Shown: positions 42,773-51,846 of the stretch, piece after piece
How positions within the stretch are numbered: position 1 is the first letter of the stretch
How the letters are laid out: each line of letters opens with the position of its first letter
Assembly (NCBI RefSeq): GCF_003815675.1
Contig: NZ_CP033918.1
Coordinates: forward strand, 124,001-188,000
DNA from: Chryseobacterium sp. G0186
Lineage (GTDB): Bacteria > Bacteroidota > Bacteroidia > Flavobacteriales > Weeksellaceae
Length of the DNA stretch: 64,000 bases
Direction of reading: 5' to 3'
Made by a program: the position numbers and the translations under genes
Notes under the pieces: generated by a model
The model's database searches: none
Told to the model about the DNA's origin: nothing
What the model saw: the letters and a program-made list of their open reading frames with translations, nothing else

Positions 42773-43561
42773 ATGAATATTCAGTTGATTTCAAAAAATG
42801 TCTTGGTAGGAGGAGCTACACAGGGAATAGGAGCCGGAATTGCCGTTGAACTGGCAAAATGTGGTGCCAATGTTACAGTAATGGCGCGAAATGAAGCCAA
42901 ACTTAAAGATTCCGTAGCGGCTTTACCCGTTTTACGTGCTGATCAGAAACATGAATACCTGGTTGCCGATTTTTCAGACTTTGAAAATTATAAAAAGCTG
43001 ATTACAGAATATTTTAATAGCCATTCAATAGATATTCTCGTCAATAATACCAACGGTCCCGAGCCTGGCTTAGCCCTTGAAAAAAATGTAGAAGATTATC
43101 AAACGGCATTTGATCTTCTCTTTAAGACCGTTTGCGAAACAACACTATTGGCTTTGCCTCACATGATTGAACAAAAAAACGGCCGTATCATTAATGTTTC
43201 TTCACTTTCCGTGAAAGAACCTATCAGTAATCTGGCCCTTTCCAATACTGTCCGCTCAGCAGTAATAGCCTGGGCAAAAACCTTATCCAGTGAAGTGGCA
43301 CCACATCATATCACTGTCAACAATATTTTAACCGGATATTTTGATACTGCCCGTATTCAAAATCTGATCAGCCATGAAGCACAGAAACTCAATACCTCAG
43401 CAGAAGAAGTAAAAAAAGCCCGGGAAAATAAAATTCCAATGAAAAGATTGGGAAAACCCGAAGAATATGGCCATCTCGTTGCTTTTCTGGCATCAGATTA
43501 TGCATCCTATCTTACCGGAGCAAGCATTCCTTTAGATGGAGGACTGAATAATACCTATTAA
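42773..43561 (+). CDS. Atypical SDR-family oxidoreductase
   Basis: Start at MNIQLISKNVLVGGATQGIG; the upstream extension is unsupported. A 262-residue Rossmann protein with GGATQGIG (13-20), the NNTNGP strand and IINVSSLSV. The usual active-site YxxxK is not visible. The expected position reads LALSNTVRSAVIAWAKTL, as in a known SDR branch that lacks the canonical Tyr and has Ser-Asn and Arg instead. HHITVNNILTGYFDTARI and YLTGASIPLDGGLN complete the fold. NAD(P) binding is clear; catalysis is uncertain. Confidence 0.85.
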   Translation: MNIQLISKNVLVGGATQGIGAGIAVELAKCGANVTVMARNEAKLKDSVAALPVLRADQKHEYLVADFSDFENYKKLITEYFNSHSIDILVNNTNGPEPGLALEKNVEDYQTAFDLLFKTVCETTLLALPHMIEQKNGRIINVSSLSVKEPISNLALSNTVRSAVIAWAKTLSSEVAPHHITVNNILTGYFDTARIQNLISHEAQKLNTSAEEVKKARENKIPMKRLGKPEEYGHLVAFLASDYASYLTGASIPLDGGLNNTY

Positions 43562-43646
43562 ATAACCCTAACATTACACTTTTTTATAATCGTCATGTAA
43601 TACATCTTTTCCTTCAATTGTCTTATTAATTATTGGAAAATATTAT

Positions 43647-46600
43647 ATGAAAAATTGGTCTTTTAAAAAATGGAACACCGTAACGGGTTGGTTCCTTTTT
43701 GGTGTTGCACTGCTTACTTATCTCTCTACTATAGAGCATTCCCTGAGTTTTTGGGACTGTGGAGAATATATTTCATCAGCTGTTAAACTTGAAGTAACCC
43801 ATGCTCCGGGAGCAGCTTTATTCCAGATAATGGGAGCGGTTGCCAGTATTTTTGCAATGGGAAATACAGAGAACTATTCCCTTGTGATCAATGCGATGTC
43901 AGCAGTTTTTAGTGCATTTACCATACTATTTCTGTTTTGGACCATTACCCATTTGTTAAGAAGACTTTTAAATAAAAATTTTGATGAAATTTCCAGGCAT
44001 CAGGAAATTTCTATACTGTTTGCTGGGATAATTGGGGCTTTATGCTTTACTTTCTCAGATACATTCTGGTTTTCTGCGGTGGAAGGAGAAGTATATTCAA
44101 TGGCATTGATGTTTATTGCCTTACTGGTCTGGCTGATCACCAAATGGGAAAACGAGTATCAGGCATCAGATAATGAGCGGTGGATCATTCTTATCTTCTT
44201 TATAATAGGACTTTCAGTGGGAGTACATATGATGTGTATGCTGGCCATTCCGGCGATTTGCCTGGTCTACTATGCAAGAAATTATTCATTTACCTGGAAG
44301 AGTTTTATCATGGCCAATCTTGTAACATTGGCTGTGCTGGCATTGGTATTTAAGATTATTTTTCCTCTGATCATGACCCTATTCGGTAAACTGGAGATTT
44401 TCTTTGTCAATGGTTTAGCACTTCCTTTCCACTCAGGAACCATTGCAGCATTTATTCTGATGATTGTCATCTGCTATTTGATGATTAAATATGCCAGAAA
44501 AACTAAAAAAAATCTCTATCAAACCATCGTCTTATCAGTGGTGTACATGGTCATTGGCTTTTCATGCTGGATGGTTATTCCGATCAGAGCGAACGCGAAT
44601 CCACCAATGAACCTTAATGATCCGGATACAGCCATTGGGATGAAAGATTATTATAACAGAGAGCAATATGGTGATTGGCCAACGATCTATGGAGAAAACT
44701 ATACGGCTGCTCTTGATAAAAGAGGACTGGAAAAGAATGAAGATGGAAGCTATAAAAGAAAGATAACCGGTGCTATGTATGAAAAAGATGAAAAAACAAA
44801 AACATACAGAAAAACAGGGGAAAGATTCAATTATGTTTTTAATAAGTCGCATATAAGCTTTATGCCAAGGATGTTCAGTCAGGATAAGGAAGTCACAGCC
44901 AACTATATTGCCTTGTACGGAGCACCTGATTTTACATTCAACTATGACAATGAAGATGTTGCAGACAATCCACAGGCTAAGCAGATCTTTGATGAGCTAA
45001 GAACCAAATATGAAAACGGTACCATTACAGCAGAAGACTATTTAAAAGTTAAGCCTTATGATCTGATTAATGTGCAAAGACCTTCGTTTGCACAGAATAT
45101 GGAGTATTTTATTTCCTTTCAAAACGGATATTACTTTGTAAGATACCTTATGTGGAACTTTGTAGGAAGACAGAATGATCTTCAGGGACATATGGAAAAT
45201 ACACATGGGAACTGGATTTCAGGATTTTCATTCATAGATAATGCCTTGTTAGGAGACCAGGACCATATGCCTGCCAAGTTTAAAAATGAAAGTACGGTGA
45301 ATTTTTTCTTTTTACCGCTTATTTTAGGGCTTATTGGTTTCTTTTTCCAGCTGAACAGGGATTTTGGAAGATTTTATGCAATGCTCTCATTATTTATACT
45401 AACAAGTGTGGGTATTGTTTTCTACACCGGAGTAAAACCTTTTGAAGTAAGAGAAAGAGATTACGCAATGGTGGGTTCATTTTATGCTTTTGCCATCTGG
45501 ATCGGGTTGGGAGCAGGAGCCATCTTATGGTTTCTGCAATCGAAGATTAAATCCAATGGAATTAATATCATGTTGGGAATGATACTGCTGGGAATTCCTT
45601 TTATGATGGGTTTCCAAAATTATAAATCCCATGATCGCAGTAAGAAAACGGCTGCTTATGACTCTGCGTATTCATTTCTGAAATCTTTGCCTAAAAATGA
45701 TATTGTTTTCATTTATGGTGATAATGATACTTTTCCGGTGTGGGCCATTCAGGAAACAGAAAGATTCAGGGATGATGTGAAGACCGTTAATTTTACCCTT
45801 TTAGCCACCCCATGGAATATTGATCAGGTAAAAAGGAAGACTTATAGTGCCATGGGAATTCCGGGGGAATTAACTCATGAAGACTATAGAGATGGGGTAA
45901 ATGATCAGGTTTATCTGATGAAAAAAGAAGATTGGGAAGGTCTTTTTGCCATGTTGAAAGAACAGGGAGCGCCGGATACGGAATTTCAGACTTTCAGAAA
46001 ATATCTGACTCAGGACTCCCTGACACTGAAAGAAGCCTTGCAGTTTCTCAAATTAAAATCTCCTGAAAAAAATGAATTGCTGAAAATGTATTTTGGTGAG
46101 ACAGAGTATGAAAAATATAATATTATTCCGGTCAATAAATTCATTCTTCCCGTCAATAAGGAAAATGCAGTGAAATCAGGAATTATCAATCCGGAAGATC
46201 TTCCGAATGTAGCCAATCAGATCGTCATCAACTATGAAGCCAATACCCTTTACAAAAACAACCTTATGATGTTGGATATGCTGGCGAACTTTGACTGGAA
46301 ACGTCCGATCAATTTCTCATCCGGAGGAATGTATGAAAGCGAAAATATTTTTTATCTGGATAACTATCTGCAATTTGACGGGTTTACCTATAGGCTAGTT
46401 CCTATTTATACCCCACAGGGCCCGGATGGAGATAAAGGAAGGGTAGACGCCAATTCCCTTTATCAAACGGTGAAAAATTTCAAATGGGGCAATTTTAAAG
46501 ATCTCAGCATTTATTATGATGAGACGGCAACTTCTAATATTATAAATTACAGAATGTCTGTAAGCAGAGCGGCTTCAGCCCTTGTTCTCAAAGGAGAAAA

Positions 46601-47132
46601 AGCCAAGGCACGGGAGCTACTGGATCTTGCCGCCAGAGAGATTCCTGTTGAAAAATATAATGATCCCCGATCATTAAGCTCCATCGTAACAGGATATATT
46701 GTTGCCGGAGAAGAGCAAAAAGGACTTCAGCTGGCAGAAACCCTCAAAAAAGGAATATTGGATGAATACAACTATTACCTGAAACTGTCTCCTTCATTTC
46801 AGGCTGCTTCCCGAAAACAGATGAGGCCAAAACCAATGGAATATGCGCTTGTGGTTTCTTCTGTAGTAGAAGGGTACAGAACACTGAAGCAGAATGAAAA
46901 AGCCCATGCTTATCTCTTAAAATCCGTAGAACCGATTGATAAGAAATTCAATGTTTTTGTAAAGGAACTTCAGAAGATGGATAAGCAAAAAGCAATGAAA
47001 GAATCTGAAAATGTTCAGCAGATTACCCCTTTTTATCAGTATTTATTTGATATGATGAAACCTTTTGATTCCACGTATTCAAAAAAGAAAGAAGAAGAAA
47101 TTACTTCGGCAATGATTAAAGTAACACAGTAA
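43647..47132 (+). CDS. DUF2723 protein O-mannosyltransferase-like membrane protein
   Basis: A 1161-residue protein. About the first 600 residues hold many membrane helices, with the DUF2723 signature near the start (TYLSTIEHSLSFWDCGEYIS, GAALFQIMGAVAS and WFSAVEGEVYSM). The acidic motif with Glu/Asp in the first periplasmic loop matches GT-C-type O-mannosyltransferases. The C-terminal half is a large soluble domain with NDIVFIYGDNDTFPVWAIQE and TPR-like helices near the end. In Bacteroidetes these proteins O-mannosylate or otherwise glycosylate exported proteins. Length is typical of the family. It is followed by a strong shared terminator. Confidence 0.9.
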   Translation: MKNWSFKKWNTVTGWFLFGVALLTYLSTIEHSLSFWDCGEYISSAVKLEVTHAPGAALFQIMGAVASIFAMGNTENYSLVINAMSAVFSAFTILFLFWTITHLLRRLLNKNFDEISRHQEISILFAGIIGALCFTFSDTFWFSAVEGEVYSMALMFIALLVWLITKWENEYQASDNERWIILIFFIIGLSVGVHMMCMLAIPAICLVYYARNYSFTWKSFIMANLVTLAVLALVFKIIFPLIMTLFGKLEIFFVNGLALPFHSGTIAAFILMIVICYLMIKYARKTKKNLYQTIVLSVVYMVIGFSCWMVIPIRANANPPMNLNDPDTAIGMKDYYNREQYGDWPTIYGENYTAALDKRGLEKNEDGSYKRKITGAMYEKDEKTKTYRKTGERFNYVFNKSHISFMPRMFSQDKEVTANYIALYGAPDFTFNYDNEDVADNPQAKQIFDELRTKYENGTITAEDYLKVKPYDLINVQRPSFAQNMEYFISFQNGYYFVRYLMWNFVGRQNDLQGHMENTHGNWISGFSFIDNALLGDQDHMPAKFKNESTVNFFFLPLILGLIGFFFQLNRDFGRFYAMLSLFILTSVGIVFYTGVKPFEVRERDYAMVGSFYAFAIWIGLGAGAILWFLQSKIKSNGINIMLGMILLGIPFMMGFQNYKSHDRSKKTAAYDSAYSFLKSLPKNDIVFIYGDNDTFPVWAIQETERFRDDVKTVNFTLLATPWNIDQVKRKTYSAMGIPGELTHEDYRDGVNDQVYLMKKEDWEGLFAMLKEQGAPDTEFQTFRKYLTQDSLTLKEALQFLKLKSPEKNELLKMYFGETEYEKYNIIPVNKFILPVNKENAVKSGIINPEDLPNVANQIVINYEANTLYKNNLMMLDMLANFDWKRPINFSSGGMYESENIFYLDNYLQFDGFTYRLVPIYTPQGPDGDKGRVDANSLYQTVKNFKWGNFKDLSIYYDETATSNIINYRMSVSRAASALVLKGEKAKARELLDLAAREIPVEKYNDPRSLSSIVTGYIVAGEEQKGLQLAETLKKGILDEYNYYLKLSPSFQAASRKQMRPKPMEYALVVSSVVEGYRTLKQNEKAHAYLLKSVEPIDKKFNVFVKELQKMDKQKAMKESENVQQITPFYQYLFDMMKPFDSTYSKKKEEEITSAMIKVTQ

Positions 47133-47136
47133 TATC

Positions 47137-47173
47137 AAAGAAGCCTTTAAATTCAATATTTAAAGGCTTCTTT
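47137..47173. terminator. Bidirectional terminator between DUF2723 and RIC genes
   Basis: Perfect 16-base stem AAAGAAGCCTTTAAAT / ATTTAAAGGCTTCTTT with a five-base loop between convergent genes. Confidence 0.9.
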
Positions 47174-47190
47174 ATGTTTTAAAGATAGAC

Positions 47191-47916
47191 TTAAGCTTTT
47201 ACGGAGAGTTCTTTTTCCAGTTGTATGGCTTTAGGGAAAAGAATATTATTTTCAAGGTGAATATGTTTATGCAGATCATTTTCAAAGTCCTGAAGCATGG
47301 CAAAAGCTACCTTATAAGTGTTACAGGCATCCGCAGGAGGCAGGTATTCGTTAGTGATCTCTGCAATTTTTCTGAATCGGTCACCTTCCACGGTATGTTC
47401 ATGTTCCATCATATGAACCGGATTTTCCACTGTTCCAAAAACAGGTTGTGGCAGATTTCCGCCGGATATTTTGGCTTTAACCATATTTTTTACAAAAGGA
47501 AAAAGAATAAGTTCTTCTTTTTTCATGTGAGATGCCAGGTCGTGGGCAGATTCATTAAATAAGGTATTGATTTCAAACAATTCTGGGTGTCTTTCCCCAT
47601 GAACTTTGCATAATTTATCTAAGAAAGCTTGTAAAACAGGAGTTTTCTCTTCCACATAACGATGATGGGTTTTCTCAATATAATCTGTCAAAAGATCCAA
47701 TGGCCAGCTGTTGAAATCTATGGTTACGGTTTCATTTTTCGGAAGAGATTCCAGTTCTGCATAAATTTTTTCGGGATCTGTTTTTTTGCTGCTGCATGCT
47801 TCTTCAATGGTTCTTCCTCCTTTACAACAGAAATCAATTCCATAGCTTTTAAAAATGGCAGCTGTTCTGAAGTCTTCGGCAACAATATTTCCTATAAAAT
47901 CTGTTTTTGTGTTCAT
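47191..47916 (-). CDS. Iron-sulfur cluster repair di-iron protein (RIC/ScdA/YtfE)
   Basis: A 241-residue protein. The N-terminal ScdA_N domain has FGIDFCCKGGRTIEEAC. A hemerythrin-like four-helix bundle follows, with His and Glu ligands spread in THHRYVEE, HGERHPEL, MKKEELILFPFV, MMEHEHTVEG and DLHKHIHLENNILFP. RIC proteins repair Fe-S clusters damaged by nitric oxide or peroxide, and may deliver iron. It is the last gene of a minus-strand cluster with a cytochrome c, a membrane protein and an Rrf2 regulator, which fits nitrosative stress. Confidence 0.95.
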   Translation of the reverse strand: MNTKTDFIGNIVAEDFRTAAIFKSYGIDFCCKGGRTIEEACSSKKTDPEKIYAELESLPKNETVTIDFNSWPLDLLTDYIEKTHHRYVEEKTPVLQAFLDKLCKVHGERHPELFEINTLFNESAHDLASHMKKEELILFPFVKNMVKAKISGGNLPQPVFGTVENPVHMMEHEHTVEGDRFRKIAEITNEYLPPADACNTYKVAFAMLQDFENDLHKHIHLENNILFPKAIQLEKELSVKA

Positions 47917-47943
47917 AATATAATTTTTGTTTTTTAATTTTTA

Positions 47944-48369
47944 CTATTTTTTTAATGAAAGAATGTATTTCACCATCAGTTTCGCATTGTCCTTACTGAG
48001 GCCGTCGTGAGGGGTCATCGGAATATCTCCCCAGTTTCCTTTTCCACCCTCAATGATTTTCTGGGCAAGCATATCGAGATCAGCATCCGTATATTTTTTT
48101 GCCACTTCCTGATAAGAGGGACCTATCAATTTTGAATCTACTTTGTGACAGGTAAGACAGTCTGTTCCCTCAATTAATTTCAATCCCTCATCATTTGAAG
48201 TATTGCTTGAAACTATTACTGATTCCGGAACAGGTTCTACTGGGGCAGCAGGCTGTTCTACAGCGTTAGGATCCGGAATAGGAATTGGAGTAGTTTCAGT
48301 CTTTGAACAGGATAATACTATTACTGAGAAAGCCAAAATGATTCCTGTATGTAAGAATGGTATTTTCAT
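47944..48369 (-). CDS. Mono-heme c-type cytochrome, lipoprotein
   Basis: A 141-residue protein with lipobox VIVLSC (Cys21). A Pro-rich linker (about 25-55) leads to a class I cytochrome c domain with the heme site DCLTCHKVD and a distal Met in DIPMTPHDGLS. The heme is covalently attached in the periplasm. It probably carries electrons to or from a partner near the membrane. Gap to the membrane-protein gene is 12 bases, and to the RIC gene 27. Confidence 0.92.
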   Translation of the reverse strand: MKIPFLHTGIILAFSVIVLSCSKTETTPIPIPDPNAVEQPAAPVEPVPESVIVSSNTSNDEGLKLIEGTDCLTCHKVDSKLIGPSYQEVAKKYTDADLDMLAQKIIEGGKGNWGDIPMTPHDGLSKDNAKLMVKYILSLKK

Positions 48370-48381
48370 AATAAATTGATT

Positions 48382-48825
48382 TTAAATTGTTTTTTTAAAT
48401 TGTAAAATGATTGTAAGAAATAAGGTAACGAGCTTGGCTGTTTCGGCATATATAAAATAATCATGTAATGGAGTAGGAGACAATGCTTTTCCTGATGAAA
48501 GCCAATCTATCCGTGCATCCAGAACAGGAAGCATCCAAAACTTTTCTAACGCAAGAATGAAAATTAAAATACCGATGATGACAAAGTCAAATGTTGCATA
48601 ACTTTTATGGAAAATCAACATTAATATCAGTATCAAAATAAGAAAAATACTCTGTATTGCCGTTGATATGCCAAACATCATTTTCCCCAGTCCCAATGCA
48701 ATCGAAAGTGTCATCCCAGGAACCTGAAACTTTAATGGAGTTTCTAAAAAACTTACCGTTATAATGATTCCGGTCATCAGGCAGAGCAGCATTAATACAA
48801 TGGGGTTTTTTAAAGAGAACTTCAT
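48382..48825 (-). CDS. Four-helix membrane protein of unknown function
   Basis: A 147-residue protein with four membrane helices (about 10-28, 40-70, 78-95 and 128-145). Between helices three and four lies FWMLPVLDARIDWLSSGKAL, a conserved-looking periplasmic or cytosolic loop. In flavobacteria such genes accompany NO-stress clusters, but I do not recognise the family. Its position between Rrf2 and cytochrome c genes suggests a role in NO or electron-transfer response; this is inference. Confidence 0.75.
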   Translation of the reverse strand: MKFSLKNPIVLMLLCLMTGIIITVSFLETPLKFQVPGMTLSIALGLGKMMFGISTAIQSIFLILILILMLIFHKSYATFDFVIIGILIFILALEKFWMLPVLDARIDWLSSGKALSPTPLHDYFIYAETAKLVTLFLTIILQFKKTI

Positions 48826-48879
48826 ATGTTGTTATTTAATATATTAAGATCTTTTTATCTTTTATTTATTGAAATTTTT

Positions 48880-49311
48880 TTAAACCTTAAGATGAGTTAA
48901 CTTCAAATCTAAATTGTCGACAAACATTTGTATTTTAGAGGTTTCAAGCATAATACGGAGATCACGTCTAATGCTTTTGAACTGTTCATGCAACGGGCAT
49001 GGGTGAATTTCTGAGCATTGCTCAAGCCCAAGACCGCAACCGGAAAACAACTTATCACCGTCCATTTCCCTTACAATATCAGCAATGCTGGTATCCAGAT
49101 TCTTTTGATCCATATAAAATCCTCCATTGGGTCCTTTTGCAGATTGTACAAATCCTTTTCTGCTTAGATCCTGAAGAATTTTTGCTATAAAATGCTCAGG
49201 AGAATGGATGCTTTTAGAAATTTCTTTAATTCCAACCCTGCTGTCATTTTTAGACTGCTGTGCAATATAAATCAAGGCTCTTAAGGCATATTCGCAGGTT
49301 TTGGAAAACAT
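48880..49311 (-). CDS. Rrf2-family regulator, NsrR-like
   Basis: A 143-residue protein. The Rrf2 winged HTH comes first (CEYALRALIYIAQQS, SPEHFIAKILQDLSRKGFVQ, SAKGPNGGFYM). Three Cys residues follow (Cys92, Cys99, Cys105, in GCGLGLEQCSEIHPCP), the spacing typical of a [4Fe-4S] or [2Fe-2S] site as in NsrR. Loss of the cluster to NO would lift repression of the downstream genes, and RIC would restore it. It is the first gene of the minus-strand cluster. Confidence 0.9.
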   Translation of the reverse strand: MFSKTCEYALRALIYIAQQSKNDSRVGIKEISKSIHSPEHFIAKILQDLSRKGFVQSAKGPNGGFYMDQKNLDTSIADIVREMDGDKLFSGCGLGLEQCSEIHPCPLHEQFKSIRRDLRIMLETSKIQMFVDNLDLKLTHLKV

Positions 49312-49331
49312 GTTCTCTGAATTTTATAAGA

Positions 49332-49339
49332 CAAAGGTA
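49332..49339 (-). promoter_or_regulatory. Probable -7 element of the Rrf2 operon
   Basis: On the minus strand TACCTTTG, 21 bases before the Rrf2 start codon. No -33 TTG is at the usual spacing, so activation or a relaxed promoter is likely. Confidence 0.5.
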
Positions 49340-49387
49340 TCAACTTATTTTCAATAAAAGATAAAAAACTCTTTTATTTTGAAAAGA

Positions 49388-49401
49388 TTGATAAAGATCA
49401 T
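49388..49401. promoter_or_regulatory. FNR/DNR-like box upstream of the NO-stress cluster
   Basis: TTGAT-AAAG-ATCAT agrees with the TTGATnnnnATCAA consensus at nine of ten positions. It is centred about 70 bases upstream of the probable start of transcription. An overlapping perfect palindrome AGATCATGATCT runs 49395-49406. Confidence 0.4.
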
Positions 49402-49431
49402 GATCTAGGGCTGCTTAATTGTGTGTGCCGT

Positions 49432-49490
49432 AAACCACCCCGTCAAAAATTCTTTGAATTTTCGCCACCCCTCCGCATGAGGGGAATTTT
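49432..49490 (+). repeat. Dispersed intergenic repeat, copy C
   Basis: Same element as at 3523-3580, starting AAACCACCCCGTCAAAAATT, with a slightly different terminal palindrome (CCTCCGCATGAGGGG). It lies between the Rrf2 gene and the AraC gene. Confidence 0.9.
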
Positions 49491-49574
49491 CAAGTCTTCA
49501 ACTCTCACTTTTCTCAGTAAAATTGATTGTTTATCTCTTTTATTTATTCTATAGTTTACGGATGAATAAAGGTA

Positions 49575-50387
49575 TTAAATTGCAGGATTTCGGAAAGCTT
49601 TACTGCTTTTTCTGAGGTCCGATGGCCGGGATCGGGTAAACTCGTGAAAGGTATCACTGAATGCACTGATAGAGCTGTAGCCAACCTCATCTGCAATTTC
49701 ATTAATGGATTTGTCTGTATTTAAAAGCAATTCAATAGCCTTAATGATCCTTAATGTCTTCAGGTATTGAAGAAATGAGATATCCATATCTGCTTTAAAC
49801 AGGCGGGACATGGAGCGTTCACTCAATCCGAACCTTGCGCTTACATTGCCTAAAGTAAGTTTTTCACCCATATTCCATTCCAGAAAAGAAACAATTTTCA
49901 TCATCTGCTTGTTGTGGGTGGCCGGAAGTATGATGGGTAAGGGTTGCTTATGGGTTTTGGGCAGGATTTTTTTTAAGGCAACCAGAAATTCAAAATTTTC
50001 GTCTTTCTCCGTTACGTGCTTTTCGTCCCATATTTCACTGTATTTAATCATCTGGATTAAAAGTTCAGAGGCCGGATAAATACCCAATTTGCTGTAAAAA
50101 GGATCAGATATATCATCATGAGCATAAAAATAGAGCGAACGAAGAACGGTAGCAGTATGTCCAACCTCTAAGATATGTTCCATTCCCTGTGGAATCCAGA
50201 AGAAATGCCTGGCAGGGACCACATAGGTTCGGTTGTCTATGGTGATATAGGCGATACCGCCCTCTACATAGCTTAACTGACCTTTTGTATGCTTATGAAA
50301 AGGAATCAGTTTTTCCGATTTTTCGTGCATTACGAATACACTTTTGTCGTCTTTGTCTATATCCGGAAGAGATGCAATTAATCCCAT
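49575..50387 (-). CDS. AraC-family regulator with N-terminal cupin domain
   Basis: A 270-residue protein. The N-terminal half is a cupin-type ligand domain (EKLIPFHKHTKGQLSYVEGG, HFFWIPQGMEHILEVG). The C-terminal half is the AraC HTH pair (LTLGNVSARFGLSERSMSRL and SINEIADEVGYSSISAFSDT). It is divergent from the TolC-EmrA-EmrB operon and so is the likely local regulator of drug efflux. Ligand unknown. Confidence 0.9.
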   Translation of the reverse strand: MGLIASLPDIDKDDKSVFVMHEKSEKLIPFHKHTKGQLSYVEGGIAYITIDNRTYVVPARHFFWIPQGMEHILEVGHTATVLRSLYFYAHDDISDPFYSKLGIYPASELLIQMIKYSEIWDEKHVTEKDENFEFLVALKKILPKTHKQPLPIILPATHNKQMMKIVSFLEWNMGEKLTLGNVSARFGLSERSMSRLFKADMDISFLQYLKTLRIIKAIELLLNTDKSINEIADEVGYSSISAFSDTFHEFTRSRPSDLRKSSKAFRNPAI

Positions 50388-50486
50388 GAGATGCTAAATT
50401 AATAATAGAAATGCAAATATAATCATTTGGCCGGAATCATGTAAAACTTGACTATTTTAGATAAAAATAATCGCAAGATTCCAGAG

Positions 50487-50494
50487 TAACTTTG
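50487..50494 (+). promoter_or_regulatory. -7 element of the efflux operon
   Basis: TAACTTTG, 25 bases before the TolC-type start. A -33 TTG at correct spacing is not evident, as expected for an activator-dependent promoter. Confidence 0.45.
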
Positions 50495-50519
50495 CAGAGC
50501 AATAATTCGAAAAATCCCG

Positions 50520-51842
50520 ATGAAAATTTATCTTACCGGACTGCTGATGCTGGGGACTTTCTACACAATATCAGCCCAGACAGGTAGTCCAACACATGAT
50601 ACCATCCATCTCTCTCTAACGGATGCATGGCAAAAAGCTGAAGAAAACAGCCGTCATATTAAAATCAATACCCTCAATGTAGACATTGCTGAAGCTGAAG
50701 TAAAAGACGCCAAGCGGGAAAGACTTCCGGAAGTAGAAGTTAAAGGATCCGCAGAAAAAGCATCCAATATCCCAATTTATGAAAATGGTATTTTTTCAAA
50801 ACCTACGCAGCATGAAGTGATTCATACCCTTTACAGAGCCGGAGCAGATTTTTATCTGAATATTTATAACGGAAGTAAGCTGAACCTTAAAATCAAGGAA
50901 AATCAGACGCTTCAGAAAGTTAAGGAAATTAAAAAAGAACAGGCGATTTCCGATATTCATTATAAAACAGCATCTCTTTATCTTGAGCTACAGAAAACCT
51001 TAATCTTCAGAGATCTTATCAAACAGGATATTGCAGATCAAAAAGTACAGCTCAAGGAGATACAGGCTCTTTATAAAAATGGAGTAGTTCTGAAAAGTGA
51101 TGTTTTAAGAATAGAACTGGAGCTTTCCAAAAGGAAAATGACTCTGGTAACCATTGAAAATGATATTCTTATTGCCACACAAAAATTGAATATTGTTTTA
51201 GGAATTCCAGATGAACAGATCGTTATTCCTGATCTTCCTTTCAATCAGTGGGATGAAAATATGACCTATGCAGAATATCTGAAACTGGCATTGGAACACT
51301 CTTTTGATTATCATGTTTCAGAACAACAGACAGAGCTGAGCAAGATCAATCTGAAGAAAGTAAAAGCCAATGTAAGCCCCAAGATTGGAATGTATGGCGA
51401 GTTTTATTATGCCAACCCACAGATTTTCCTTTATCCCTATAATCCTTATTGGTACTCCTTGGGAATCGTAGGTGTTAAAGCTTCCTTTTCCATCTCTTCG
51501 CTTTATCACAATACTCAAAAAGTAAAAGCAGCAGCACTGGAATTTGAAAAAGAAGAGGAAGTACATAAGGATACGGAGGATAAGGTAAGACAGCAGGTAA
51601 AAGAAGCCTATTTACGTTATCAGGAAGCTCTTGAGCAGATTAAGGTTGCCGAAACCAATGTAGCTCAGGCTAAAGAAAATGCAAGGATTATCAAAAATAC
51701 TTACTTCAATCAGACTTCTCTTATTACAGAACTGTTAGATGCAGATATCCAGCTTCTTCAGACAAAATTTGAACTGGAGTCAGCAAAGATTATGGCACAG
51801 AACAATTATTATTTACTACAAAATATCACAGGCGTTTTATAA
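50520..51842 (+). CDS. TolC-family outer-membrane efflux protein
   Basis: A 440-residue protein with a signal peptide (MKIYLTGLLMLGTFYTISAQ). The mature part has the two TolC repeats of long helices, for example LTDAWQKAEENSRHIKINTL and QTELSKINLKKVKANVSPKI, and the family phrase YNGSKLNLKIKENQTLQK. It forms the outer-membrane channel of a tripartite pump. Four bases separate it from the EmrA-type gene. Confidence 0.92.
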   Translation: MKIYLTGLLMLGTFYTISAQTGSPTHDTIHLSLTDAWQKAEENSRHIKINTLNVDIAEAEVKDAKRERLPEVEVKGSAEKASNIPIYENGIFSKPTQHEVIHTLYRAGADFYLNIYNGSKLNLKIKENQTLQKVKEIKKEQAISDIHYKTASLYLELQKTLIFRDLIKQDIADQKVQLKEIQALYKNGVVLKSDVLRIELELSKRKMTLVTIENDILIATQKLNIVLGIPDEQIVIPDLPFNQWDENMTYAEYLKLALEHSFDYHVSEQQTELSKINLKKVKANVSPKIGMYGEFYYANPQIFLYPYNPYWYSLGIVGVKASFSISSLYHNTQKVKAAALEFEKEEEVHKDTEDKVRQQVKEAYLRYQEALEQIKVAETNVAQAKENARIIKNTYFNQTSLITELLDADIQLLQTKFELESAKIMAQNNYYLLQNITGVL

Positions 51843-51846
51843 TACA

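Noticed and set aside
44562..44852. A 96-codon minus-strand ORF inside the DUF2723 gene
   Set aside because: Antisense shadow of the O-mannosyltransferase.
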